A DNA stretch of 64,000 bases from Turneriella parva DSM 21527. GTDB taxonomy: Bacteria; Spirochaetota; Leptospiria; Turneriellales; Turneriellaceae. Numbering within the stretch: the first letter of the stretch is position 1; each line of letters opens with the position of its first letter. The position numbers and the translations under genes are program-made. The notes below the pieces were generated by a model that was not told where the DNA came from, made no database searches, and saw only the letters and a program-made list of their open reading frames with translations. The DNA lies in contig NC_018020.1 of the NCBI RefSeq assembly GCF_000266885.1, positions 62,001-126,000 of the forward strand, in the 5' to 3' direction. This document shows positions 25,718 to 34,640 of this stretch, in pieces.

Positions 25718-25762
25718 ATTCGTGATTGTTATTGCACCAAAGGTGCAATAACAATCACGAAT
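25718..25762. repeat. Perfect inverted repeat between ftsH and next gene
   Basis: 21-bp arms (25718-25738 and 25742-25762) separated by AAA, 13 bp after the ftsH stop and 5 bp before the next ATG. It has no U tract, so it may be a stem in the mRNA leader or an operator. It leaves no room for a normal Shine-Dalgarno before 25768. Confidence 0.75.
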
Positions 25763-25767
25763 CAATT

Positions 25768-26718
25768 ATGAAAAGGCCTGGGCCCATCATCTATATCTTT
25801 CTCGATGGTGTCGGCATCGGCACAGGCGACAGGTCAAAGAACCCGTTCGCGAGGTTCGATAATCCCTTTTTCGCAGGCCACGGGGGTCGTGAGTACAAAC
25901 TGCCCGGGCAGCTGCTCAGTACCGATGCGCATATGGGTATTCCCGGCCTGCCACAGTCGGCGACGGGCCAAACTGCGCTGTTCACCGGCTACAACGGCCC
26001 GATGATACTCGGGCGGCATGTGAACGGTTACCCGACATTCACGCTGCGGCCTTATTTCAAAGAAAAAAATCTGCTCAAAGTGATGAATGACGCGGGGTTC
26101 AAGGCGACGCTGGTCAATTCATATTCGAGCTGGTACCTGAAGCGCCTTGAACACCCGCGGGCAGAACGTATGCTATCCGCCTCATCGCTCATGCAACGCC
26201 ACTCGGGCCGCCCCTACTTCACCACTGAAGATTACCTCGAGGGACGCAGCCTCTATATGGATCTGAACAACTGGTTTCTGCGCAAGAATGGCATGAAGAT
26301 TCCTTTCGGTTCAGCGCGCGCCAGCGGACGCAAGCTCGTGCAGATCGCACAGAATTATGACATGGTGGTGTTCGAGTATTTTTTTACCGACAAGGTTGGC
26401 CATGAGCAATCTTGGGGCGCAGCGAAGCGCATTATTCGCCAGGTCGACGATTTTCTCAGTGGCGTGTGGGAAGAGCTCGACGCAGAGCGCGACACGGTCG
26501 TCATCAGTTCTGACCATGGAAATCTCGAAGACCTGTCAGTTAAAACGCACACCCAGAACCCCGTGGGTACATGGGTTCACGGCAAACACGCAGCGCTATT
26601 TGCCGGCCGCGTCAAGGCGCTGAACGATATTCCGCAGGTGATACTGGATATTTTTGGTTTGCCGTTCGCGGCAGATTTTCAACCAAGTGCCTCAGTCATT
26701 TCTGAGGAAACCACTTGA
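25768..26718 (+). CDS. Alkaline-phosphatase-superfamily metalloenzyme
   Basis: 316 residues with the fold and metal sites of the phosphoglycerate mutase/phosphopentomutase/phosphatase superfamily: I-F-L-D-G-V-G-I-G near the start (metal Asp), G-L-P-Q-S-A-T-G-Q-T-A-L with a candidate catalytic Ser/Thr, V-F-E-Y-F-F-T-D-K-V-G-H, then I-S-S-D-H-G-N-L-E-D and T-W-V-H-G-K-H. Such proteins are annotated only as metalloenzyme domain proteins in relatives; the substrate is unknown. ATG 25768 follows a long inverted repeat. The end overlaps the ppx start (TTGA, 26715-26718). Confidence 0.82.
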   Translation: MKRPGPIIYIFLDGVGIGTGDRSKNPFARFDNPFFAGHGGREYKLPGQLLSTDAHMGIPGLPQSATGQTALFTGYNGPMILGRHVNGYPTFTLRPYFKEKNLLKVMNDAGFKATLVNSYSSWYLKRLEHPRAERMLSASSLMQRHSGRPYFTTEDYLEGRSLYMDLNNWFLRKNGMKIPFGSARASGRKLVQIAQNYDMVVFEYFFTDKVGHEQSWGAAKRIIRQVDDFLSGVWEELDAERDTVVISSDHGNLEDLSVKTHTQNPVGTWVHGKHAALFAGRVKALNDIPQVILDIFGLPFAADFQPSASVISEETT

Positions 26719-28229
26719 ATATTGCAATCGTCGACGTTGGCTCAAACAACATAAAGCTCGAAATCTTTGAAGTGAATGCCGAGGGCCATTCGCACCTGGT
26801 GTTCAGCGAGAAGTTTCCCGCCCGCCTCGGTGCCGATGTTTTTTTGACACGAAAGTTACGCAGCGAAAATACCGAGGTCGCGATCGGGGCACTCAAAGAA
26901 ATTCGCCGCATCACGCAAGAATTCAAGTGCAAACAGACGGTAGCACTGGCGACTGCGGCGCTCAGAGAATGCGACAGCGGCGATTTCATCGAGCGCGCGC
27001 GTCGCGAGGCGCAGATCAATGTCACTCTCATCTCAGGCCTTGAAGAGGCGCGGCTCGTCTACAGCGGCGTGCGAGCGCATACTTCGCTCGGCAACCGCAA
27101 CTTCTTGGTCAACGACATCGGCGGTGGCTCGACCGAAATTCTGGTCTGTAACGACGACGACATACACTTTGTCGAAAGCCTGAGGCTCGGCACTGTTCGG
27201 CTGCGCGAAATGTTCGCCAGCGAGGCGAAAGACCTCGTGAAGCTGATCGATCGCTATGTGCAGAGGTCGGTCGAACCTTTTCTGTCAGACATAGCGCGGT
27301 TTAAGCCTGAAGCGGGGCTATCGACCGGTGGTACCGCTCGCACAATTCTCGAGATATTGCGTGAAATGGGTGTTTCGTTGCGCGAAGACCTGAGACTGCC
27401 TGTCGTCGAAGTGCGCGATTTTGCCGAGGTTGTCGACCAGCTTTCGCAGATGAGCCGAAAAGAACTCGCGAAGCTGAAGAGCATCGACGAAGGCCGCCGC
27501 GACATCATTTTGCCAGGGGCAGCCCTGCTTTTGGCGCTACTCAAGCATACGCGCATGACGCGTTTTATGGTTTCGCCCAATGGACTCAGAGACGGTGCGC
27601 TCGCTGACTACGTTTACAACAAAGTCAACAAGAACGTCTACCTGCGCAGCCAGGCACAGTTTCGCGAGGCGGGCCTTGCAACGATCGTCGACAAATACAA
27701 GATGGACCGCGGCCATTCGCAGCACGTGGCCACGCTTTCAGCGCAGCTCTTTGATATTTTCGCAGAAGTGCACAAGCTGCCGGCAGATGCGCGCGATCTG
27801 CTCAAGGCTGCAGCGATGCTGCACGACATCGGCAAGTTCGTCGATTATTCTCAGCACCACAAGCATGCCCTCTACCTGCTGAGCAACATGAGCCTGCCGG
27901 GATACAACAACGATGAACGCGACATTATCGCCCACACTGCGCGGTACCACCGTAAGTCGAACCCCAAGGCATCGCACGTTGAATTTCAACGGCTCTCGGC
28001 GCGCAAACAAGACACGATCATCAAACTTTCGGTATTGCTCAGAATCGCCGACAGCCTCGATCGCAGCTATTCGAGCTCGATCACCGGCCTCAGGGGCACG
28101 AAGATCGACGCGCGTACCTGGCGCATGGGCTTTGACACGAACGCAGAAAGCCAGATGGAGCGCTGGGCCTTTAACCGTAAAAAAGAGAGTTTTGAAAAAG
28201 TATTCGAAACGACCCTCGAACTCGAATAA
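26715..28229 (+). CDS. ppx: Ppx/GppA exopolyphosphatase with HD domain
   Basis: 504 residues. The ASKHA fold is shown by I-V-D-V-G-S-N-N-I-K-L, A-L-A-T-A-A-L-R-E-C and V-N-D-I-G-G-G-S-T-E-I; the C-terminal third has H-S-Q-H-V-A-T and L-H-D-I-G-K-F-V-D, an HD domain as in long Ppx/GppA proteins. Members hydrolyse inorganic polyphosphate or pppGpp. The start codon is TTG, overlapping the previous stop. The window also encodes a polyphosphate-using kinase (9571-11049), so polyphosphate is probably an active pool in this organism. Confidence 0.9.
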   Translation: MNIAIVDVGSNNIKLEIFEVNAEGHSHLVFSEKFPARLGADVFLTRKLRSENTEVAIGALKEIRRITQEFKCKQTVALATAALRECDSGDFIERARREAQINVTLISGLEEARLVYSGVRAHTSLGNRNFLVNDIGGGSTEILVCNDDDIHFVESLRLGTVRLREMFASEAKDLVKLIDRYVQRSVEPFLSDIARFKPEAGLSTGGTARTILEILREMGVSLREDLRLPVVEVRDFAEVVDQLSQMSRKELAKLKSIDEGRRDIILPGAALLLALLKHTRMTRFMVSPNGLRDGALADYVYNKVNKNVYLRSQAQFREAGLATIVDKYKMDRGHSQHVATLSAQLFDIFAEVHKLPADARDLLKAAAMLHDIGKFVDYSQHHKHALYLLSNMSLPGYNNDERDIIAHTARYHRKSNPKASHVEFQRLSARKQDTIIKLSVLLRIADSLDRSYSSSITGLRGTKIDARTWRMGFDTNAESQMERWAFNRKKESFEKVFETTLELE

Positions 28230-28258
28230 CAGCCTCAGGTCTTTAGTGCAGAAACCGA

Positions 28259-30055
28259 TCAGGGCTGGCGCAGCGCCCGGCTGTGCAGCTTCTCGAGAAA
28301 AACAAGCTGTTGGTCTTTGTAGCTGCGCGCGGCTTTGAGTGCGTCAAGCCCTGGCGGGCAATTCAGCTGCTTCAATTCTGCCGGGTCAGCGGCGAGGTCA
28401 AACCTGCGGCAGATGCCCGTGCGCAGGTATTGCGTCTTTAAACCGTCTTTCGAATATACGGTCACCGTCTCTTCATTGCCATACGCGAGAATATGCTCCC
28501 GATCGAACGGGCGCACCAGCGATACGCCCTGAAACTGCTTCGCTTTGTAGGGTATTTTCAGAAGGTTCAGTACCGTCGGGCCGATGTCGACGTGCGAAGT
28601 CACCGACGTGACACGCCGCGGCTTGATCAAAGACGGCGCATAAATCAGTGCGGGTACTGCAAGATTTTCTTCATAACTGTGCAACGAATGAATATAATTT
28701 CCCCTGTGCTGCCTGAATGCCTCGCTGTGGTCACCGACCAAAACGATCACAGTATTCTGCAGCAACCCGCTTTTTTCGAGCGCCGCATGGATTTTCTCAA
28801 TCTGCGCGTCGACAAGGCGAAGGTTGTCAACGTAGCGATCGAGGCGCTCGTCACCCTGTGTTATATGCCAGCGTTCGCCGTAATCGTGGTATGGGTAATG
28901 CGGCGCAAAGCTGATGTAGGTCGCGACGAATGGTTGCGTAGCTTTTAGCACACGCGCGACAAAAAAATCTGCGGTCTGCTCTTCATTGCGCCCTTCGGCC
29001 GGGTGCGTGCGCTTTTCAGAAAACTCGAGCTGGCGCTGACCGTATATCTCTTCGACTCCGTTGTTCTTCAGCAGGCCCAGGGGAAAATACCATTCGACTG
29101 CGCATGGGGTGACGAGAAATTGAGAAGCGGCCGGCAAATAACTGGTCCAGGTTCTGATGTGCAGCGACGGGCGTAACGAGAAGAATTCGGGCACTGGCTC
29201 AGGGTATAGTCCGGTAAAAATTGAGAAGAGCGCCCGGGGCGAACTGTTCGCCGTCGCATAATGGCGCGCAAGGTAGAGCGACTTCTGCGACAGCGAGTAC
29301 AAAAACGGCATCGGCATGCCCTGTCCAGGCCGGGTCAGCGCAGCATCGAATACATAGCGCGAACCGGTACTCTCAAGAATAATGAGGATTACGTTCGTTC
29401 TGGCGGCGATCGCCGATGCGGCAAGCGAACCGACTGGTAATTCTGAAAAGTCTTCGGCCGGGTTTTTGTCCGGGCTCTTGACCACGGCGGCCCCCAAACC
29501 CGTCGGCTTCTGAAACAGATTCAGCACGACGAGCAGAGGCACACGCACCGCCGGCGCGGCGATCTGTGGCGCCCACCGGCCTGCAAAAAATCCGGTGCAA
29601 ACCAATAAGACTGTGAGCGCATAGAGAGCCCGCGGCATCCGCATGGGATTTTCTATTCTGACGATCGGTAAACGCGCGGCGAAGGGTGTCAGCAGCGCGA
29701 GTGCTATGAACAGCCAGTCAGTCAACGACAGCAGTGAAATCATGGTTTCAGCGGGCATCGCGCTGAACGCCTCACGCACGAGCATCAGATCGAGCGGACG
29801 CCTGAAAGCAGTAAACACGCGCAGGTCAGTGATGAAGACGATGGCATAGACCAGATTGAAAGTTGTGTCTGCAAAGGGGGCAAATGCAGGCCTCACGAAA
29901 CGGGCGCGCAGACGGCCGGCGAACGTGTGCCAGATGATGAATTCGAGAAATCCACCTGATACCAAAAAGAAAGTAAACGAGAACCAGTCGGTATTCTCGC
30001 GGTGCGCCGCGAAAATCATCGCGAGCCGCGATACAATAAACAGCAGGGGAAACAT
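28259..30055 (-). CDS. Membrane sulfatase/phosphoglycerol transferase (LtaS-type)
   Basis: About 598 residues: five N-terminal membrane helices, then a periplasmic alkaline-phosphatase-like domain. Its nucleophile motif is I-I-L-E-S-T-G-S-R near residue 230, with metal and substrate sites at V-L-V-G-D-H-S-E-A-F and H-S-Y-E-E-N. LtaS/OpgB-type proteins transfer phosphoglycerol, phosphoethanolamine or sulfate groups; in a diderm an envelope glycolipid or glucan is the likely acceptor (inference). ATG 30055 is preferred; GTG 30079 would add eight residues. Divergent from tsaD. Confidence 0.85.
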   Translation of the reverse strand: MFPLLFIVSRLAMIFAAHRENTDWFSFTFFLVSGGFLEFIIWHTFAGRLRARFVRPAFAPFADTTFNLVYAIVFITDLRVFTAFRRPLDLMLVREAFSAMPAETMISLLSLTDWLFIALALLTPFAARLPIVRIENPMRMPRALYALTVLLVCTGFFAGRWAPQIAAPAVRVPLLVVLNLFQKPTGLGAAVVKSPDKNPAEDFSELPVGSLAASAIAARTNVILIILESTGSRYVFDAALTRPGQGMPMPFLYSLSQKSLYLARHYATANSSPRALFSIFTGLYPEPVPEFFSLRPSLHIRTWTSYLPAASQFLVTPCAVEWYFPLGLLKNNGVEEIYGQRQLEFSEKRTHPAEGRNEEQTADFFVARVLKATQPFVATYISFAPHYPYHDYGERWHITQGDERLDRYVDNLRLVDAQIEKIHAALEKSGLLQNTVIVLVGDHSEAFRQHRGNYIHSLHSYEENLAVPALIYAPSLIKPRRVTSVTSHVDIGPTVLNLLKIPYKAKQFQGVSLVRPFDREHILAYGNEETVTVYSKDGLKTQYLRTGICRRFDLAADPAELKQLNCPPGLDALKAARSYKDQQLVFLEKLHSRALRQP

Positions 30056-30132
30056 GGGGGCGTATGCGAGGCTGGGCACTCACACACGCTGAAAAACCTT
30101 TTTCGCCCTGTTTGCAGCACCGCGCATGCCGC

Positions 30133-31182
30133 ATGGGTCTCGGCCTCGCCTTTGAATCAAGCTGCGATGAGACGGGCGTTGCGCTCGTCGAAAATGGCCG
30201 GCGTGTGATCAGCGCTCCCCTTTTCAGCCAGATCGCGATGCACCGGCCGTATGGCGGTATTGTACCCGAATACGCTAGCCGCGCACACCTCGAAAAATTC
30301 ACACCGCTGCTGGCAGAAATTCTCAAAGCACACCCGCTCGCGCCCGGCGATCTTGATTATGTGGCCGTGACGACGCGTCCGGGCCTTGTCGGCGCACTGC
30401 TGGTCGGCTACCAGACGGCCCGCGCCGCCGCCCGCCATTTTCAGGTTCCGCTGATCGGCGTGCACCATCTTGAGGCGCATCTCGCCGCTGTCAGGTTGTC
30501 GGGGCATGAATTGCAGTTTCCCGCGCTCGGCATGATTCTCTCGGGGGGTAATTCAGCTATCTACCGGTTGTCGAGTGTTGGCCAAACAGAGCTCGTTGGT
30601 GACACGCTCGACGACGCGGCAGGCGAAGCGCTCGATAAAGCCGCGCAGATTCTTCGGCTTGGTTACCCGGGTGGGCCGGCTATCGAAAAGCAGGCGGCGC
30701 TCTACCTTGAACGAAGAGGATTTCTAACCGGAGAAGAAGCGAAGCTCGACGCAGAAAATCCTTTTCCCTTAATTTTGAAAAGCCTCGAACGTGAGCGGGT
30801 ACAATTCAGCTTCAGCGGCATCAAGACGGCACTGCTGCGCAGGTTTGACGCGGCAAAACCCGAAGAAGTGCCGGCGCTCGCATTCTTCTACCAGGATCGC
30901 ATTGTCGAACACATTGTGCGCAACCTCGCGCACGCGATTGGCCTCAACCCAAAGCGCCCGGTTATTGCAGCAGGCGGAGTGCTCGCGAACCAAAGGCTGC
31001 GCCGCGCGCTCAGCCAACTCTGTGAAAAATTGCGTGTGCCTTTAATTGTGCCCGAAAACCAGTTCTGTACCGACAATGCGGCGATGGTGGCCGCAGCGGC
31101 AGAACTCTATTTCGAAGCAGGTTTAAAATCGCCGTATACCGAAATTTCATCCAATAACGGCTTTGCGGCGGCGAAGGGCTGA
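30133..31182 (+). CDS. tsaD: tRNA threonylcarbamoyladenosine synthase TsaD
   Basis: 349 residues of the Kae1/TsaD family, which attaches threonylcarbamoyl to A37 of ANN-decoding tRNAs. Start motif G-L-A-F-E-S-S-C-D-E-T-G-V; metal histidines in H-H-L-E-A-H-L; V-P-E-Y-A-S-R-A-H and L-S-G-G-N-S-A-I nucleotide motifs; L-V-G-D-T-L-D-D-A-A-G-E-A-L-D-K. ATG 30133 matches the family start; the frame upstream to 30064 is unlikely to be translated. It is followed 6 bp later by holA. Confidence 0.95.
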   Translation: MGLGLAFESSCDETGVALVENGRRVISAPLFSQIAMHRPYGGIVPEYASRAHLEKFTPLLAEILKAHPLAPGDLDYVAVTTRPGLVGALLVGYQTARAAARHFQVPLIGVHHLEAHLAAVRLSGHELQFPALGMILSGGNSAIYRLSSVGQTELVGDTLDDAAGEALDKAAQILRLGYPGGPAIEKQAALYLERRGFLTGEEAKLDAENPFPLILKSLERERVQFSFSGIKTALLRRFDAAKPEEVPALAFFYQDRIVEHIVRNLAHAIGLNPKRPVIAAGGVLANQRLRRALSQLCEKLRVPLIVPENQFCTDNAAMVAAAAELYFEAGLKSPYTEISSNNGFAAAKG

Positions 31183-31188
31183 ACTGAA

Positions 31189-32238
31189 ATGACCGCAAAG
31201 TCATCGGGCAAGTTCGCGGCATTTTGCCGAAAGCTCGACGCGAGCACTGAACCGACGCCCTACATTATCTACGTGGGCGAAAGCGCCGACGAGCTTGAAG
31301 AACTTCTCGGTACCCTGAGGCAGAAACTCGCCAGGGCATATGGCAGCTGCGACGAAGTACACCTTTCGGGCCTCGACAATGAAATTACCAGCTGGCATGC
31401 CGAGCTCATGACAATGCCTATGTTTCCCTCGGGCAGGCTGATTCTTGTTCGCCACGCCGAGGCGCTGCTGAAACGCATCGAAGCGAACGCGCGCGCGCTG
31501 CAGAACTATCTGCACGATATTCCACAGGCACCCGAGTTTACCGTCACCGTTCTGCAATTTCGCGAAAAGAAGATTTCGAAAAAACTTCAGGCGATTGAAG
31601 ACCTGGCCCATACTTACGAAGACATACCGCTTTCAGGGCCCGATCTGGTCGATCACCTTGTGGCGCGCGCGGCAACGCTCGGTTTCAAAACCGACCGCGA
31701 CACGATCGAACACTTAGTTGACAAGTCTGCGGGGCAACAGAAGGTCGCTTTCGCGAACTTCGACCGGCTTATCACCTTTCGCCTGCACGAAAAAGAAATT
31801 CGTATCGAAGACGTCGAAGAAACCGCGGCGAGCGCCGAAAGCAATCTGCATTTTCAGTTACTCGACCTGACTGCGCAGCGCAATATCGGCGAATGCCTGC
31901 AGCTGCTGCAGCGCCACGCGCTCGAGAGCGGCGAGCAGTTTATCGCGGCGCTTGTTCGCCTGTTCAGCGAGTCGCTGCGTTTCTATTACTACCGCGATTC
32001 GGGAATGCAGCTCGCCGAAATCGGGCAGATCATTTCGACGCGCCCCATGACCGGCTACCCTCTGAAAAAGAGCGCCGAACGCTACAATACGCTGATCAAT
32101 AAATATTCACCCGATGGCATTCGCCTGGTGATGGATGCACTGCTGCGGGCCGATGCGCTTTGCCGTGAAACCGCAGACGCAGGCCGGCAGCAGGTAATTC
32201 TGACAAGCCTTTACCTGATGCTGTCGCGCGGCACGTAA
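31189..32238 (+). CDS. holA: DNA polymerase III delta subunit
   Basis: 349 residues, the length of HolA, the clamp-loader subunit that opens the sliding clamp. Sequence features: an N-terminal Y-I-I-Y-V-G-E-S-A-D, an acidic A-E-L-M-T-M-P-M-F-P-S-G-R-L-I-L-V-R, and the C-terminal helical domain with F-Q-L-L-D-L-T and Y-P-L-K-K-S-A-E-R-Y. HolA is poorly conserved; the order of these segments is the evidence. ATG 31189 comes 6 bp after tsaD, so they share a transcript. Convergent with the Crp-type gene. Confidence 0.85.
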   Translation: MTAKSSGKFAAFCRKLDASTEPTPYIIYVGESADELEELLGTLRQKLARAYGSCDEVHLSGLDNEITSWHAELMTMPMFPSGRLILVRHAEALLKRIEANARALQNYLHDIPQAPEFTVTVLQFREKKISKKLQAIEDLAHTYEDIPLSGPDLVDHLVARAATLGFKTDRDTIEHLVDKSAGQQKVAFANFDRLITFRLHEKEIRIEDVEETAASAESNLHFQLLDLTAQRNIGECLQLLQRHALESGEQFIAALVRLFSESLRFYYYRDSGMQLAEIGQIISTRPMTGYPLKKSAERYNTLINKYSPDGIRLVMDALLRADALCRETADAGRQQVILTSLYLMLSRGT

Positions 32239-32272
32239 CAGGTTTATGGAAAAGAGACCCGCTTTAGAACCT

Positions 32273-32911
32273 TTACACGATATTGAAGTATTCGAAAATT
32301 TTCGGCGAGAACGATATGTACTGCTTGCCGGCGAGGTCTTTACGAATGTGCAGCAGATTCTGGTTGCGCAGCTTCAAGAGGCTCTGGTTCGCGTCTTCGA
32401 CAGTAATGCCATAGGTTTTCTTCAGATAATCGCAAAAACCAAGATAGGGTAGCAGCAACACTTCGCCCGAAGCATCTTTGTGTCCCTCTATGTTCCAATA
32501 GGCCGACATCGCTTTCAGCACCCGTGTCTCGCGGCTAAAGACTAAAAGTTCGCTGATCTGGTTATCCGCATTTCTGAGGCGCTCGCAGAGTTTACGAATC
32601 ATGTTGATCGCAAAAGCCGTATTGCCATTCACCATGTAATCGAACGATTTTTTGTCTATGCGCAAGATTGTGCTCTCGACGGCGACGGTCGCCGTCGCCG
32701 ATCGGGCAGAATCGGTGAAGAGGGCCATTTCGCCAAAAAAATCGCCATCTCGCAGCGTCGCCAGAATCTGCTCGGCATTGCGAGCGCGTTTCGATATATT
32801 CACCTGCCCCTGGTGAATGATAAACATCTCTTCGGCGTGGTCACCTTCTTTAAAGATAGTCTGCCCGGCGCTGTAGGTCGAGCCAAAACGTTTAACGAGT
32901 TCGGCGCTCAT
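32273..32911 (-). CDS. Crp/Fnr-type cyclic-nucleotide-binding regulator
   Basis: 212 residues. The cNMP beta-barrel has Q-T-I-F-K-E-G-D, I-I-H-Q-G-Q-V-N-I, and the phosphate-binding cassette F-F-G-E-M-A-L-F-T-D-S-A-R-S-A-T, complete with the glutamate and arginine that bind cAMP. A long helix follows (about 105-135), then a C-terminal winged-helix-like region ending R-N-Q-N-L-L-H-I. The presence of an adenylate cyclase in the window (7632-9512) makes cAMP a plausible ligand. DNA targets cannot be read from the sequence. Confidence 0.87.
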   Translation of the reverse strand: MSAELVKRFGSTYSAGQTIFKEGDHAEEMFIIHQGQVNISKRARNAEQILATLRDGDFFGEMALFTDSARSATATVAVESTILRIDKKSFDYMVNGNTAFAINMIRKLCERLRNADNQISELLVFSRETRVLKAMSAYWNIEGHKDASGEVLLLPYLGFCDYLKKTYGITVEDANQSLLKLRNQNLLHIRKDLAGKQYISFSPKIFEYFNIV

Positions 32912-32983
32912 GCGAATCCCGGGTTTAGGCCGCGCGACAGGCCAGGGAGAAACAACCCATATGTGAAATAGCTGGCCAGAAAG

Positions 32984-33208
32984 TTACTCATTCTTCATTA
33001 TATCATCGACGGCGCCTATGATGCTCTTGAATTTCTGAAATTGCTCATAGCTGAGTGCCACACCCTTTTTCGTTGGCGCAAGCTCGCCCGCTTCATTGGT
33101 GTACCAGGTGCGAATATGCAAGAGTTTCTTGCCCTTAAATTCACCGACTTCGACGCGAATTACCTCGCCCCGGGCTTTTTCAATATCGATCAGCACCTTG
33201 TTGTCCAT
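32984..33208 (-). CDS. PC4/Sub1-like ssDNA-binding protein
   Basis: 74 residues covering a PC4 core: E-V-I-R-V-E-V-G-E-F-K-G-K-K-L-L-H-I-R, then W-Y-T-N-E-A-G, and P-T-K-K-G-V-A-L-S, which matches the PC4 consensus for the beta-sheet and the turn that contacts single-stranded DNA. PC4 family proteins in eukaryotes and some bacteria bind melted DNA and influence transcription. The gene is isolated, 73 bp downstream of the Crp-type start. Confidence 0.85.
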   Translation of the reverse strand: MDNKVLIDIEKARGEVIRVEVGEFKGKKLLHIRTWYTNEAGELAPTKKGVALSYEQFQKFKSIIGAVDDIMKNE

Positions 33209-33291
33209 GGCCGACCATATACAGGCAGCCGCTCGCCGGGAAAACGCCGAAATTCTCTGTTCTGAAAACCGGGCGTGAGCGACACCCGAAG

Positions 33292-34296
33292 TCAGAACGG
33301 CAGCACGGGAATCTTCTTTTTGAGATTCTTACGCACCTTGTTCGTGAGGGCAATTCTGAAATCGGCTGCATACACTGCAGGCAATCTTTCGGTCGTCGCC
33401 AGTGTCTTGAAACTGAATTCGAAGAGACCGGGCGTGTCTTCAGCCATCGGCCAGAGTGTCTCGGGCGAAAGCTGCAATAACCCCATCGGCATGTTGTAAA
33501 GGGGAGCTCCCCCTACTTTCACACCTTTGAGCTCGACCGCGCTGAACACCGACCACTGTGAACGCGCGAGTTCGGCGGTCAGCTTCAGTTCGGCTTCGCC
33601 GGCGCGAACGACGAGTTTACGGCTGCTGAGGCGGGGCAGCTTTGACAGGTCACTGTGACGCGCCGTCACGTTCGCCGACACATTTTGCAGCTGCAGGCCG
33701 TTTCCATTTCGCTCGAGCGCCAGAGAAACATTGCGGCCTGTAACGTTCAGGTTCTTTGCGGCCAGAGTTATACGGTCTGCCTTGATCGCCACGGTCTTTT
33801 CATCGGGGTAGACCAGAGTGGCGATGGTATTCAGACGCGCCGCGCCAATCTCGCGCAGCGGTATGTCAGCGCCGCGAATCTCGAATATGATGCCTGCGGC
33901 GGATGTATACTGACGAAGACTAAAATCGCTTTGGTTCGTGTCTTTCGAGAAACAGCGCCGGTCAAGACCCTCGGCTGTAATACGAACATCGGCGAGCGTA
34001 ATACTCTTCAGCAAGCGCTGCCTGAGCTGAAAGTCGCCTTCGATCTGGCGCAGAGTCGCGAGCACCTTAGCCGGGCAGGCGCCGGCTTCGCGGCCCAGAA
34101 TCTGCACATCATTCAATACAAATCGGCTGGTGAGAAACGAGACCGAAAGATTGGCTACGACAACCTCACGCGGCAGCCGTGCAAGAATGAACCGTTCGAT
34201 GCGCAGCACAAACCAAATGCTGAGCCCGGCGAAAGCGAGCGCCAGCACCAGAAAAGCCCAGCGCAACCATCGCAGAATGCGGTGAGAACGCGCCAT
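33292..34296 (-). CDS. AsmA/DUF748-like membrane-anchored protein
   Basis: 334 residues. One N-terminal transmembrane helix (about 12-32) then a periplasmic domain rich in beta-strands with repeated patterns such as V-V-V-A-N-L-S-V-S-F and I-T-L-A-D-V-R-I-T. This layout recalls short AsmA-like proteins that act in lipid or outer-membrane transport, but no definitive motif is seen. It is 9 bp downstream of hinT on the same strand. The C-terminus is basic (K-V-R-K-N-L-K-K-K). Confidence 0.6.
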   Translation of the reverse strand: MARSHRILRWLRWAFLVLALAFAGLSIWFVLRIERFILARLPREVVVANLSVSFLTSRFVLNDVQILGREAGACPAKVLATLRQIEGDFQLRQRLLKSITLADVRITAEGLDRRCFSKDTNQSDFSLRQYTSAAGIIFEIRGADIPLREIGAARLNTIATLVYPDEKTVAIKADRITLAAKNLNVTGRNVSLALERNGNGLQLQNVSANVTARHSDLSKLPRLSSRKLVVRAGEAELKLTAELARSQWSVFSAVELKGVKVGGAPLYNMPMGLLQLSPETLWPMAEDTPGLFEFSFKTLATTERLPAVYAADFRIALTNKVRKNLKKKIPVLPF

Positions 34297-34305
34297 AAAG
34301 CCAAA

Positions 34306-34638
34306 TCAACCCGGAGGCCAACCCATGTGCCGACCGAATAGTATATGCCAGTGCAGGTGAAACACTGTCTGCCCCCCGTGTTCACCGGTATTCGCCACGA
34401 CGCGAAAACCTTTTTCGAGCTTCTCGGCTGCGACAATGTTCTTCAGCGCCCTGTGCATCGCCAGAGCGGTGGCGTCATCAAGGTCGAGCATATTTTCCAT
34501 GTGCCGGCGCGGTATCAAGAGAATATGGCCGGGTGCAACCGGATTAATATCTTTGAACGCAAACGTTTCGTCATCGGCATAAACCTGGGTTGCGGGTATT
34601 TTACCCGCGACCAATCTGCAAAAGAGGCAATTCTCCAT
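34306..34638 (-). CDS. hinT: HIT-family nucleotide hydrolase (HinT)
   Basis: 110 residues with the histidine triad H-L-H-W-H-I-L near the C-terminus and C-L-F-C-R-L-V-A-G-K-I-P at the start. F-K-D-I-N-P-V-A-P-G-H-I-L-L-I-P is the standard HinT core. These enzymes hydrolyse adenosine phosphoramidates. The gene sits between the OstA-like lipoprotein (2 bp gap) and the AsmA-like gene (9 bp), so it is carried in the envelope operon without an obvious link to it. Confidence 0.93.
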   Translation of the reverse strand: MENCLFCRLVAGKIPATQVYADDETFAFKDINPVAPGHILLIPRRHMENMLDLDDATALAMHRALKNIVAAEKLEKGFRVVANTGEHGGQTVFHLHWHILFGRHMGWPPG

Positions 34639-34640
34639 TC

